Source of the DNA: Marinobacter sp. THAF197a
GTDB taxonomy: Bacteria; Pseudomonadota; Gammaproteobacteria; Pseudomonadales; Oleiphilaceae
Length of the DNA: 64,000 nucleotides
Reading direction: 5' to 3'
Assembly (NCBI RefSeq): GCF_009363275.1
Contig: NZ_CP045324.1
Coordinates: 1,054,001-1,118,000 of the forward strand
Shown: piece by piece, positions 35,809 to 43,893 of the stretch
How positions within the stretch are numbered: the first letter of the stretch is position 1
Layout of the letters: each line of letters begins with the position of its first letter
Program-made: the position numbers and the translations under genes
The notes under the pieces: model-generated
The model's database searches: none
The model's input: the letters and a program-made list of their open reading frames with translations, nothing else
Told to the model about the DNA's origin: nothing

Positions 35809-37281
35809 TCAGAATGTAGAGAGCCCCGTGGCTTCCATAACCCTGTATTGCCAGTACTTCAGACTGGAGTGATCAGCCCAGGCTGAATAGGGAAGGCTCA
35901 GGGTCTGTTCGTTGTCCGGGCCGTGTGTCCAGTAGTCGTTAAAGAAGGCATTGGCTTTTTGCGCGACAGGGGCACCCTGATGCACGGCCAGCCACACGTT
36001 GGATTCAAGATTCAGGTCATCCAGATTACGGCGGGTAAAGTTGGCGGAGCCCAGCAGCAGTTCGATTTGCTCATTCTGCCCCCGGTAGATGACAAGTTTG
36101 CTGTGGCATTGCTCGCCCTTGGTGTTGCACCAGCGTACCGGAATGCCGGCTTGATGCAGTTCAAGGGCAACCGGCCGATTGGGAATGCCGTTTTTCTCGT
36201 GGCCAAAGGCATCCTTGTTGGCGTCCAGCAGCAGGCGAATCTCGACGCCCCTGCGCTGTGCCTCCAGCAGTCCATTGATGATCGGGCGGTGCGACAGATA
36301 GAACATGGCCATGTCTAGCTGCTCGCCTTGCTGGCTCCGATTGATCATATCCAGAGCGGCGTCCCGGATAGCGGACTCGGTAAGAAGCCGGATGGTGCCC
36401 TTTGAATGGTCGGGCAGCTGGCTACCTTGAGTCATCCGTGCCAGCCAGCGCTCGAGTGTGCTGGTATCGGCACCAGACATCCGGATAACCGCCTGTTCGC
36501 TTCGGATGACATCCACAACCGCAGGGCCACTGAAGGCCAGCCCGATATTGCTATGCCGGCTGCTGCCGTTGTGGGGGTTTGCGGAGGTGACAACCGCCCG
36601 GAACCGGTCGCCTTCGTCGGTCACCAGCAGCTTTCGGTGATTGGCTTTGAAATTCGGTAGCGCCAGGTAGCTTCGGATGGTGGCGGGTTGGTTGCCCAGG
36701 GCATTGGGCAGCCAGCCACCATCCGGGTTGTTGCCCAGCCACCGGCAACACAATCGCCATAGGGATGACCAGGCCGGGTTGCTGTCGCGCAGCGGTTCCA
36801 GATCAGTGACAACGACCTCAATGCCAGCGGCAGACAGTGCTTCAAAGTGAGGTGAGTGGGTGCCCCCGTAAAAGGTGTTCAAGGGGTCTGAAATCAGAAC
36901 AATATCCATGCCTGGTTGAGCATTCTTACGCTCAAGCAAAGCCTGGGTGAGCTGTTCGGCCAGGGGGCGAACGTGGATGTCCTCGGGGCCGGTACTGTTG
37001 AACAGGAACATGTCCAGCAAGATAAAGGTTTCCGCCTGTTCGATCAGCCGGAAGATCTCATCGAATATCTCATGATCCAGTGTTGACTGCCCGTCACTGA
37101 AATGGCGGGTGGTGTCTGTCAGCAGTTCAGCGTCTTCCAGCGGTGCGGCATCGCCTTGGTAGCGAATGCCGGGCGGCAGGGTTTTGAAGGAATGCCATAG
37201 GCCAAGGCCGATCAGGCTGAGCAGGACAACGCCGACAATGAACTTGAGGATCATGGTGGGTTCGTTCCATCGAATGGGCAT
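35809..37281 (-). CDS. phospholipase D-like protein with one degenerate HKD motif
   Basis: 490-residue PLD-superfamily protein, membrane-anchored by a TM helix at about 10-30. The first HKD motif is complete (H215-x-K-x4-D222 in NHRKLLVTD). The second is CHSKLVIYR (H393, K395, but R400 where D is expected). Gene order yebC-like, GATase, PLD on one strand suggests an operon. The family includes cardiolipin synthase-like and nuclease-like enzymes; substrate unknown. Confidence 0.82.
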   Translation of the reverse strand: MPIRWNEPTMILKFIVGVVLLSLIGLGLWHSFKTLPPGIRYQGDAAPLEDAELLTDTTRHFSDGQSTLDHEIFDEIFRLIEQAETFILLDMFLFNSTGPEDIHVRPLAEQLTQALLERKNAQPGMDIVLISDPLNTFYGGTHSPHFEALSAAGIEVVVTDLEPLRDSNPAWSSLWRLCCRWLGNNPDGGWLPNALGNQPATIRSYLALPNFKANHRKLLVTDEGDRFRAVVTSANPHNGSSRHSNIGLAFSGPAVVDVIRSEQAVIRMSGADTSTLERWLARMTQGSQLPDHSKGTIRLLTESAIRDAALDMINRSQQGEQLDMAMFYLSHRPIINGLLEAQRRGVEIRLLLDANKDAFGHEKNGIPNRPVALELHQAGIPVRWCNTKGEQCHSKLVIYRGQNEQIELLLGSANFTRRNLDDLNLESNVWLAVHQGAPVAQKANAFFNDYWTHGPDNEQTLSLPYSAWADHSSLKYWQYRVMEATGLSTF

Positions 37282-37291
37282 GGGTGCGGGT

Positions 37292-38035
37292 TCAGTGCTG
37301 CTGTTTCATCACCCAGTCGGCGAAAAGCCGGAGCAATTGGCTGGCCTCGGGTGCTGGCTGAACGGAACTCAGCAAGGCGTTTGCGTCCAGGCCTTCGGTC
37401 TCAAGATCAGGGTACTGGACTTCCAGATAGGCTTTCATAATCTGTTCGTCGAATTCCGGATGAAACTGAACGCCCCAGGCATTCTTGCCAACCCGGAAGG
37501 CCTGATGGGGTTCAAAGGTGGAGCGGCCCAAAAGCACAGCGCCCGGTGGCAGTTCTATTACCGACTGTTTGTGGGTCAGCTGGGCCGGGAACTGTTTCGG
37601 CAGCTGGCTGAACAGTGGGTCGTCCTGGGCGCTGTCAAACAGGGTTACCGCCTGGGTGCCGGTCTCCCGGCCGTCTGGGTGATAATCCACTTTGCCGCCA
37701 AGCGCGTGGGCCAATAATTGATGCCCATAGCATACGCCCAGAAGCGGAACGCCCGCTTCAACCGCTTGCCGAACCCACGCTGCCGTCGTTTCACTCCAGG
37801 CCGCACGCTCGCTCACCATCGCCGGTGAACCGGTAATGACGATCCCGTTCCAGTCGCCAGGTTGCCCAGGCGGCGGTGCTTGAGTGACGTCTGCAATCGT
37901 GAGTTCTAATTGGCTGGAAAGCGCCCGCGAAAACCAGGCATCAAAGTCCCCGAACTGATCCCTGATCTGCGGGTAGGTAGACCCGGTTTTCAGGATCACC
38001 ACGCGGGCTTTGTGGGGTGCTTCTGTTCCAGCCAT
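37292..38035 (-). CDS. class I glutamine amidotransferase (GMP synthase-like)
   Basis: 247 residues. The catalytic cysteine lies in GVCYGHQLLAHALGG and the histidine/glutamate in VQFHPEF, typical of stand-alone GATase1 proteins. No synthetase domain is fused. The start at 38035 has GGAGC 6 bases upstream; a TTG at 38047 is in frame. It lies between the yebC-like gene (15-base gap) and the PLD gene. Confidence 0.88.
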   Translation of the reverse strand: MAGTEAPHKARVVILKTGSTYPQIRDQFGDFDAWFSRALSSQLELTIADVTQAPPPGQPGDWNGIVITGSPAMVSERAAWSETTAAWVRQAVEAGVPLLGVCYGHQLLAHALGGKVDYHPDGRETGTQAVTLFDSAQDDPLFSQLPKQFPAQLTHKQSVIELPPGAVLLGRSTFEPHQAFRVGKNAWGVQFHPEFDEQIMKAYLEVQYPDLETEGLDANALLSSVQPAPEASQLLRLFADWVMKQQH

Positions 38036-38050
38036 AGTCAGCTCCAACTC

Positions 38051-38779
38051 TTATGACTCTTCCGGGACTTCCGCGTTGTGGAACACGTTCTGAACGTCGT
38101 CCAGATCATTCAGCATGTCGAGGAACTTCTCGAACATCGGAATATCGTCGCCCTGCACCACGGTGGTGGTTTTCGGCAGGAACTGGATTTCATCAACATC
38201 AAACTCGATGCCTTCAAACGCCGATTCCAGGGCCTGTTTGGCTTTGGCGTATTCGGTGTTGGGGGCAAAGACAGTGATCTTGCCATCTTCGTTTTCGATG
38301 TCGGTTACATCGACATCGGCTTCCATCAGTGCTTCCAGAACGGCCTCTTCATCCTGGCCGGAAAAGGCAAAAATGGCGCAATGGTCAAACATGTGTGCCA
38401 CCACACCGGGCGTGCCGATCTTGCACTTGGTTTTCGTGAAGGCCAGGCGTACATCACCGAAGGTGCGGTTGGGGTTGTCGGTCAGGCAGTCGACAATCAC
38501 CATGCAGTTGCCGGGGCCGTAACCCTCGTAACGAGCCGGGGAGTAATCTTCGCCCGCGCCACCCTTGGCTTTATCAATGGCTTTTTCAATCACGTGTGCG
38601 GGAACCTGGTCTTTCTTTGCCCGCTCAATGAGTCCGCGAAGCGACAGGTTGGCCTGGGGATCTGTGCCGCCAGACTTGGCGCTCATGTAGATTTCCCGGC
38701 CGTACTTGCTGTAGACCTTGGTTTTTGCCGCGGCCGTCTTGGCCATGGATTCTTTGCGGTTCTGGTAGGCTCTGCCCAT
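38051..38779 (-). CDS. YebC/PmpR (TACO1) family protein, YeeN-like
   Basis: 242 residues. YeeN-type start MGRAYQNRKESMAKTAAAKTK, then KYGREIYMSAKSGG and IDKAKGGAGEDYSPARYEGYGPG, all conserved in YebC/TACO1 proteins. Family members act as transcriptional regulators or, as recent work shows, assist ribosome translation of proline stretches. The window holds no second copy for comparison. It is the first gene of an apparent operon with the GATase and PLD genes. Confidence 0.88.
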   Translation of the reverse strand: MGRAYQNRKESMAKTAAAKTKVYSKYGREIYMSAKSGGTDPQANLSLRGLIERAKKDQVPAHVIEKAIDKAKGGAGEDYSPARYEGYGPGNCMVIVDCLTDNPNRTFGDVRLAFTKTKCKIGTPGVVAHMFDHCAIFAFSGQDEEAVLEALMEADVDVTDIENEDGKITVFAPNTEYAKAKQALESAFEGIEFDVDEIQFLPKTTTVVQGDDIPMFEKFLDMLNDLDDVQNVFHNAEVPEES

Positions 38780-38961
38780 CTGTGGTGCCTCTCGTGCTCT
38801 CGGTAAAAGGACGGATTTTACTCAACTAGCGGCCTGGGTGACAGCCTATTTTGCCGGCTGGTGGTTCGAAGGTACCAGTTGAATGGTGCTTTGGTAGCGG
38901 CGACGTGTTGGGCACCGGCTGTTAGCGTGTCATGGTGTATCAGTCTCGGTGGAGTTTCGCT

Positions 38962-39384
38962 ATGAACGTTGTCCGACCAACTGTTTTACTGGTCATTGCC
39001 ATGGCCTTGGCACCCGTTACGGGGATCAGTGCCCAGGAAAATGATGAACAAACCCGCATAGCCCGGGATATGGTCAAGGCGTTGCAGGCCTATGCTGTCT
39101 ACAAAATGGGGCAATATGACGAGGCGTTTGACCGTTACTGCGAGCTGGCTGAGCGGGGCAACAGCCAGGGCATGCTGAACGTGGCCAACATGTACGCCGC
39201 AGGGCTGGGGACCGATAAAGATCCCGAAAAGGCCTTTGAATGGTATCTGAGGTCCGCCACGGCAGGGGACGTGATCGGCATGGAGGAAGTGGCTAATGCC
39301 TACCGGAAGGGGTTGGGCGTGCCACAGGATGAGCGCCTTGCTGACGAGTGGCTGGCACGAGCACAGGCTGCGCGCCAGCTATAA
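38962..39384 (+). CDS. secreted Sel1-like repeat protein
   Basis: 140 residues with a signal peptide (MNVVRPTVLLVIAMALAPVTGISA). Two Sel1-type repeats (GNSQGMLNVANMYAAGLGTDKDPEKAFEWYLRSA and GVIGMEEVANAYRKGLGVPQDERLADEWLARA) form a small solenoid. GGTGGAG precedes ATG 38962. It would act in the periplasm as a protein-interaction scaffold. Confidence 0.8.
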   Translation: MNVVRPTVLLVIAMALAPVTGISAQENDEQTRIARDMVKALQAYAVYKMGQYDEAFDRYCELAERGNSQGMLNVANMYAAGLGTDKDPEKAFEWYLRSATAGDVIGMEEVANAYRKGLGVPQDERLADEWLARAQAARQL

Positions 39385-39393
39385 TCTTCTGTA

Positions 39394-40194
39394 TCAGACG
39401 TACTCTACCGGCTGTCGGTAGTTATCCTGTGATACCAGATCAATCCCGCAGTCCATCTCGCTGACCCAGTTCAGGAAGCGGTCAACCATCGCCGGGCCCT
39501 CGAAGCGCTTGCCGTGCTGGGGCACGATCATGGCCACATCCATGCCGCGAACCATATTGGCCCAAAGGCCGCACACCTTCTTGGATGCGATATAGCGCCG
39601 ATGGAAGCCGATCATGTTGGGGATGTGCTTGTCGAAATCCTTGACCGGCTCGTGGTCATCTTCACCGCCCATGGAGGCACCAAGATCGCCTGAGAACAGG
39701 ATCTTGGAGACCGGATCATAGAACTGCAGGTTGCCCACGGAGTGCATGAAGTGCGCAGGCAGGCACTGAAGGTAGCTGTCACCGAACCGGACGTTAGCGC
39801 CACCGTCGGGAATGCTGACGATGCGGTCGTAAACGCTGCCGCTGAGCTGATTGGTGACATAACTGGACACCAGGTGTGGCAGGAACCTGGCCCACAGTTT
39901 GGAGGTTACAATCTTGGCGCGGGTGTGAACAATCCAGCGATCGATGGCGCCGATGATGTCTGGGTCCTGGTGAGACGCAAAAACATAATCCATGTCGCGG
40001 ATGTTCATATACTTCGAGGCGGCTACGGACAGTGGTGTGTAAGTGAGGTCTCCACCGGGATCAATCAGGGCTTCATGTTTGCCATCGACAACCAGGAACT
40101 GGTTCGACTGGACGCCTTCGCCAGTCACCAGTGAATCAAACATCAGGCACTTGTGGTGTCCGTTGTCGAAAAGCACAATCGGTTCAGCCGCCAT
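39394..40194 (-). CDS. ODP-like metallo-beta-lactamase-fold oxygen-binding di-iron protein
   Basis: 266 residues of the oxygen-binding di-iron (ODP) family, related to flavodiiron proteins but without flavodoxin. The metal ligands are seen in SHQDPD near residue 75, LPAHFMHSVGN, FSGDLG and PQHGKRF. Known ODPs bind O2 or reduce it, some serving as chemotaxis sensors. An FNR/Anr-like site and a long inverted repeat lie upstream. Confidence 0.78.
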   Translation of the reverse strand: MAAEPIVLFDNGHHKCLMFDSLVTGEGVQSNQFLVVDGKHEALIDPGGDLTYTPLSVAASKYMNIRDMDYVFASHQDPDIIGAIDRWIVHTRAKIVTSKLWARFLPHLVSSYVTNQLSGSVYDRIVSIPDGGANVRFGDSYLQCLPAHFMHSVGNLQFYDPVSKILFSGDLGASMGGEDDHEPVKDFDKHIPNMIGFHRRYIASKKVCGLWANMVRGMDVAMIVPQHGKRFEGPAMVDRFLNWVSEMDCGIDLVSQDNYRQPVEYV

Positions 40195-40221
40195 TTCGCT
40201 CTCCCGCAGAGGATTGGTTGT

Positions 40222-40253
40222 GCCATCAGGAAGCCCGCTAGGCCCCTGATGGC
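40222..40253 (-). promoter_or_regulatory. perfect 9-bp inverted repeat upstream of the ODP gene
   Basis: GCCATCAGG (40222-40230) and CCTGATGGC (40245-40253) are perfect inverted repeats with a 14-base spacer, 28-59 bases before the start codon. It could be a regulator site or a leader hairpin. Confidence 0.45.
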
Positions 40254-40321
40254 CGGATATTGCAAGTTGCGCGGGAGGTTACAGAATTGACAAATGTGAA
40301 GTGTTGCCTCAGGTCAATTAT

Positions 40322-40335
40322 CTGATATTCATCAA
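40322..40335 (-). promoter_or_regulatory. candidate FNR/Anr box upstream of the ODP gene
   Basis: CTGATATTCATCAA, read on the gene's strand as TTGAT-GAAT-ATCAG, matches 9 of 10 of the FNR consensus TTGAT-N4-ATCAA, about 130-140 bases before the ODP start. Confidence 0.45.
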
Positions 40336-40381
40336 GTAACGGTTTGTCACGCCGGCTGCCCGGGCCGGGGCTCTTATGGCA

Positions 40382-40810
40382 TCAGGCCAGCTTGGGGACC
40401 CGCTTGATTCCTCGGCGCAGGCCCTGCTCCAGAGCGACGCTGACCACTTTCCCGGAAAACGGCACTATGTCTTCAAAGGTGATGGTGTAGTTCAGCTGGG
40501 TTTGGCCATCCGGAGTCTCCGAAAAGCGAATCCTGCCCAGATGGTTCTTGATCGGGCTCATGCTGGTGATGGCGTACTCAATCAGCGTATCGGGCTCGAA
40601 GTTCAGTACGGTTTCCTCCAGAGAGAGGGGGCCGATGCCGATCTTACGCACAGAGCCAAGGCCGTTCGGGTCTGCCTGGTCACTGTCTTTGATCCGTTTG
40701 ACCGGTGCGCCGAGCATTTTTCCGAAACGCTGGTGGTCTGCAAACAGGGCGAATACCTTTTTGCGAGGGACATTAAAAGTCTCATTGATTTCAATGGTGT
40801 ACATAGCCAT
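40382..40810 (-). CDS. SRPBCC (START-like) family protein
   Basis: 142 residues from ATG 40810 (ATG 40804 is also possible). SRPBCC fold: YTIEINETFNVPRKKVFALFADHQRFGKML at the start and a C-terminal helix. These bind hydrophobic ligands; no specific ligand is inferable. It is transcribed toward the ODP gene, 187 bases ahead of it. Confidence 0.75.
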   Translation of the reverse strand: MAMYTIEINETFNVPRKKVFALFADHQRFGKMLGAPVKRIKDSDQADPNGLGSVRKIGIGPLSLEETVLNFEPDTLIEYAITSMSPIKNHLGRIRFSETPDGQTQLNYTITFEDIVPFSGKVVSVALEQGLRRGIKRVPKLA

Positions 40811-40894
40811 GGTTGCTCTCTTGTTGTAGGCATTGGGACAAGAGTAACCGTTCACAGAGTTCAACAAAAGTCGCAGATGCGGGCAGATGCAAGG

Positions 40895-40923
40895 TTGGCC
40901 TTACAATCCACACTGGTTATACT
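40895..40923 (+). promoter_or_regulatory. candidate sigma-70 promoter of vgrG
   Basis: TTGGCC (40895-40900) and TATACT (40918-40923) with 17-base spacing, 56 bases before the vgrG start codon. Confidence 0.5.
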
Positions 40924-40978
40924 CATGCACGCTCAGGACGAGTAAGCAGTTCATCATTAATCTTCAGGGACCGAAGTC

Positions 40979-43099
40979 ATGCCCCAGGCAAGCGGATTGC
41001 AGTTTACCGCCCGTGTAGGCGAATTCCCCTCAGATCACTTCGTTGTCGTCAGCTTCGCGCTGACCGAAAGCCTTTCCCAGCTGTTTCAGGGTCGAGTGCA
41101 TCTGGCCAGTACTGACCCGGACGTGCAGGCGGCGGATATCCTGGAACAACCGGTGGACCTGGTGGTGTGGCAAGACGGCCAGCCCCTGCGGCGCTTCACC
41201 GGCGTGGTCAACGAATTCGTCCGCGGCAACACCGGCCACCGCCGCACCGCCTACGAAGTGGTCATCCAGCCCCCGGCCTGGCGCCTGGGCATGATGCACA
41301 ACAGCCGCATCTTCCAGACCCAGACCACCGATGCCATCGTGCGCACCCTGCTGGAAGAGCGGGGCATCATCGACACCGTGTTCGACTTCAAGCGCTCACC
41401 CGAAGAGCGGGAATACTGCGTCCAGCACCGGGAAAGCGACCTGCAATTCCTTGAGCGCCTGGCCGCCGAAGAAGGCTGGCACTACCGCTACCAGCACGGC
41501 AGCGTGGATGGCGAAGAACAACCGGCCCTGATCATCGCCGACCACCATGGCGACGCCCCGAAACTCGACCCGGTCCCCTGCAACACCCAGGCCGGCGGCA
41601 ACAGCAAACAGGCCTGTGTATTCAGCTTCGCCTACGAAGAGCGCATCAAAGCTGCCTCCGTGGCCATGAAAGACTACACCTTCAAGAACCCCGCCTATGC
41701 CCTGATGCACGAGCACAATGCTGGCGGTGTGAACCACCGAGAAGACTACCAACACTACGACTACCCCGGCCGCTACAAGGCCGACGCCAGCGGCCAGCCC
41801 TTCACCCAGGCTAAACTGGACGCCCTCAGAAATGACGCCTCCCTGGCCAAGGGCAAAAGCAACCGCCCGGACTTCACCCCCGGCGCCAAAGTGGAACTGC
41901 AGGAACACGACAGCCAGAGCCTGAACCGGGAATGGCTGCTGACCGCCATCACCCACACCGGCAAACAGCCCCAGGCCATGGAAGAAGAAGGTGGCAGCGA
42001 ACCCACCAGCTACCACAACGACTTCACCGCCATCCCGGCCGATAAAACCTGGCGGCCCCTGTGTGAACACAAACCCATGATGGACGGCCCCCAGATGGCC
42101 ATCGTCACCGGCCCCGAGGGTGAAGAGATTCACTGCGACCAGTATGGACGAGTGAAAGTAAGGTTCCCGTGGGATCGCTACTCCAAGAACGACGAACACT
42201 CCAGCGCCTGGCTACGCGTCGCCCAAGGCTGGGCCGGCGGCCAATACGGCTTTATGGCGTTACCAAGAATCGGTAACGAAGTGATTGTCTCCTTCCTGGA
42301 CGGCGACCCGGATCAGCCCATCATCACCGGAAGGACTTACCACGCCACCAACACACCGCCCTACGCGCTGCCGGAACACAAAACCCGGACCACATTAAAA
42401 ACCAAAACCCACAAGGGTGAGGGCAGCAACGAACTCCGGTTTGAAGACGAAGCGGACCAGGAACAGATCTACGTCCACGCCCAAAAAGACCTGGACCTGC
42501 TGACCGAAAACAACCGCACCGAAGTCATCAAGAACGACAGCCACCTGACGGTGGAAAACAACCGCTTCAGCCACACCAAAGGCAACAGCCACCACACCAC
42601 CGAAGACGAACACCGCGAAAGCATCGGCGCCGACTACAGCCTCACCGTCAACGGCAGCCACCATAGCAAGCAGGGCAAAAACCAGCTTGTGGAAGCCGGC
42701 ACCGAAATCCACCACAAGGCCGGTATGAAAATTGTGATTGAAGCCGGCGCTGAGGTGACACTGAAGGCCGGTGGCAGCTTTGTGAAGGTGGACCCGAGTG
42801 GGGTGACTATTTCCGGGCCGCTGGTGCGGATGAATTCCGGGGGTGGGCCGGGGAGTGGTAGTGGGGTTGGGGTCACGGGGCCGTTGTTGCCCGAGAGTTT
42901 GAACGAATTAACAGCCAACGATGAACCTGTGCAGGTGGCGGAAAATGGCACCAGAGCGACAGCGGGGCCTTCTGCAGCCTCGGCGCCCGCATTGAAGTCC
43001 GCAGCTAAAAAGGATGTCGCTCTTGTGAAGCAATGCGGCCGCCAACCGGATGGTTCTTGTGCCATGGAAGCCTGTGCATGTGAGGGCGACATTGTATGA
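40979..43099 (+). CDS. vgrG: type VI secretion tip protein VgrG
   Basis: 706 residues. The gp27-like (about 1-380) and gp5/OB-fold (about 390-470, DQYGRVKVRFPWDR) domains and the beta-helix needle (about 500-620, with repeated HLTVENNRFSHTKGNSHHT-type strands) are complete. The last 80 residues are a Gly/Ser-rich then Ala-rich linker and a Cys tail (C686, C694, C699, C701). A promoter is visible upstream. It carries the cargo encoded downstream onto the T6SS spike. No structural T6SS genes are in the window, so it is an orphan cluster. The last 350 bases differ in codon style. Confidence 0.92.
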   Translation: MPQASGLQFTARVGEFPSDHFVVVSFALTESLSQLFQGRVHLASTDPDVQAADILEQPVDLVVWQDGQPLRRFTGVVNEFVRGNTGHRRTAYEVVIQPPAWRLGMMHNSRIFQTQTTDAIVRTLLEERGIIDTVFDFKRSPEEREYCVQHRESDLQFLERLAAEEGWHYRYQHGSVDGEEQPALIIADHHGDAPKLDPVPCNTQAGGNSKQACVFSFAYEERIKAASVAMKDYTFKNPAYALMHEHNAGGVNHREDYQHYDYPGRYKADASGQPFTQAKLDALRNDASLAKGKSNRPDFTPGAKVELQEHDSQSLNREWLLTAITHTGKQPQAMEEEGGSEPTSYHNDFTAIPADKTWRPLCEHKPMMDGPQMAIVTGPEGEEIHCDQYGRVKVRFPWDRYSKNDEHSSAWLRVAQGWAGGQYGFMALPRIGNEVIVSFLDGDPDQPIITGRTYHATNTPPYALPEHKTRTTLKTKTHKGEGSNELRFEDEADQEQIYVHAQKDLDLLTENNRTEVIKNDSHLTVENNRFSHTKGNSHHTTEDEHRESIGADYSLTVNGSHHSKQGKNQLVEAGTEIHHKAGMKIVIEAGAEVTLKAGGSFVKVDPSGVTISGPLVRMNSGGGPGSGSGVGVTGPLLPESLNELTANDEPVQVAENGTRATAGPSAASAPALKSAAKKDVALVKQCGRQPDGSCAMEACACEGDIV

Positions 43100-43893
43100 T
43101 GGGCTTGGATGAAAAGGCTATTGAGCGAGCGTGGATACTGATTGATGGTGCGGTATTTAATGCTCCCAGGTTCATCTATGAATACGATGATCAGCCGGAA
43201 CTCGAATACCTGTACCTTGGCACACCCCATGAGTCGGTCATCGAGGTGAGCCCCTGCCTTGTAAAGCCTTCGCCATCATCACGAATATGGTCAGAGCAGG
43301 TAAGGTGGCAAGACCATGCCGTTGTCCTGATGGCAGACGAGATACTGCCCGTATTGGCCGATCATTTACGAAGCCTGTTGAGCGTCAAGTTGCCTGATGG
43401 GGGCTATTCCTATCTCAGGTTCTATTCCCCAAAACAGCTGGTCAGGTTGATGGGAGCGTTCAGTGATCTGGAGCGAGACCAATTCAGTGGCCCGATAACA
43501 GACTGGCTGGCGTTCCAAAATGATGGTCAATGGCGGCGATTCAGTGCAGATGGCCAGAGACCAGCCAGGCAGGCTGCTGAGGAAGGCTGGTTTGTTCTTG
43601 CTGATCACCATATTGAGGCCCTGGCCGCTATGGCCAAAGACGAGTTCGTGACCCGGTTGGCCCAATACCTTTCCCTAAACGATGCATCCAGGCTGAACGC
43701 ACTGATTCAGCAGGCCAACTCGTTTGGGTTCCGTACAGAGAAAGACGTAAGCCGATTTGCAGAGCTAGCTGTAGTGCACGGAGAGCGCATTGAGCATCCA
43801 GAATTTCAGGCTATTTTGTCCAGTTCTGAAATGCCAGCAGGTACGCGCTTGAGTGAAGTGGATAAACGTTTGGCATATGGAGTTGCCCCATGA
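43096..43893 (+). CDS. DUF4123 T6SS effector adaptor/chaperone
   Basis: 265 residues with a DUF4123 domain in the first 130 (ERAWILIDGAVF, YLRFYSPKQLVRLMGAF). DUF4123 (Tap/TEC) proteins dock effectors onto VgrG. ATG overlaps the vgrG stop by 4 bases and its stop overlaps the effector start by 4 bases, so the three are cotranslated. The C-terminal helical part (about 190-265) probably binds the cargo. Confidence 0.88.
   Translation: MMGLDEKAIERAWILIDGAVFNAPRFIYEYDDQPELEYLYLGTPHESVIEVSPCLVKPSPSSRIWSEQVRWQDHAVVLMADEILPVLADHLRSLLSVKLPDGGYSYLRFYSPKQLVRLMGAFSDLERDQFSGPITDWLAFQNDGQWRRFSADGQRPARQAAEEGWFVLADHHIEALAAMAKDEFVTRLAQYLSLNDASRLNALIQQANSFGFRTEKDVSRFAELAVVHGERIEHPEFQAILSSSEMPAGTRLSEVDKRLAYGVAP

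Noticed and set aside
41396..42199. Minus-strand frame opposite vgrG
   Set aside because: Val/Gly/Phe-rich antisense translation without a motif; vgrG on the plus strand is complete.
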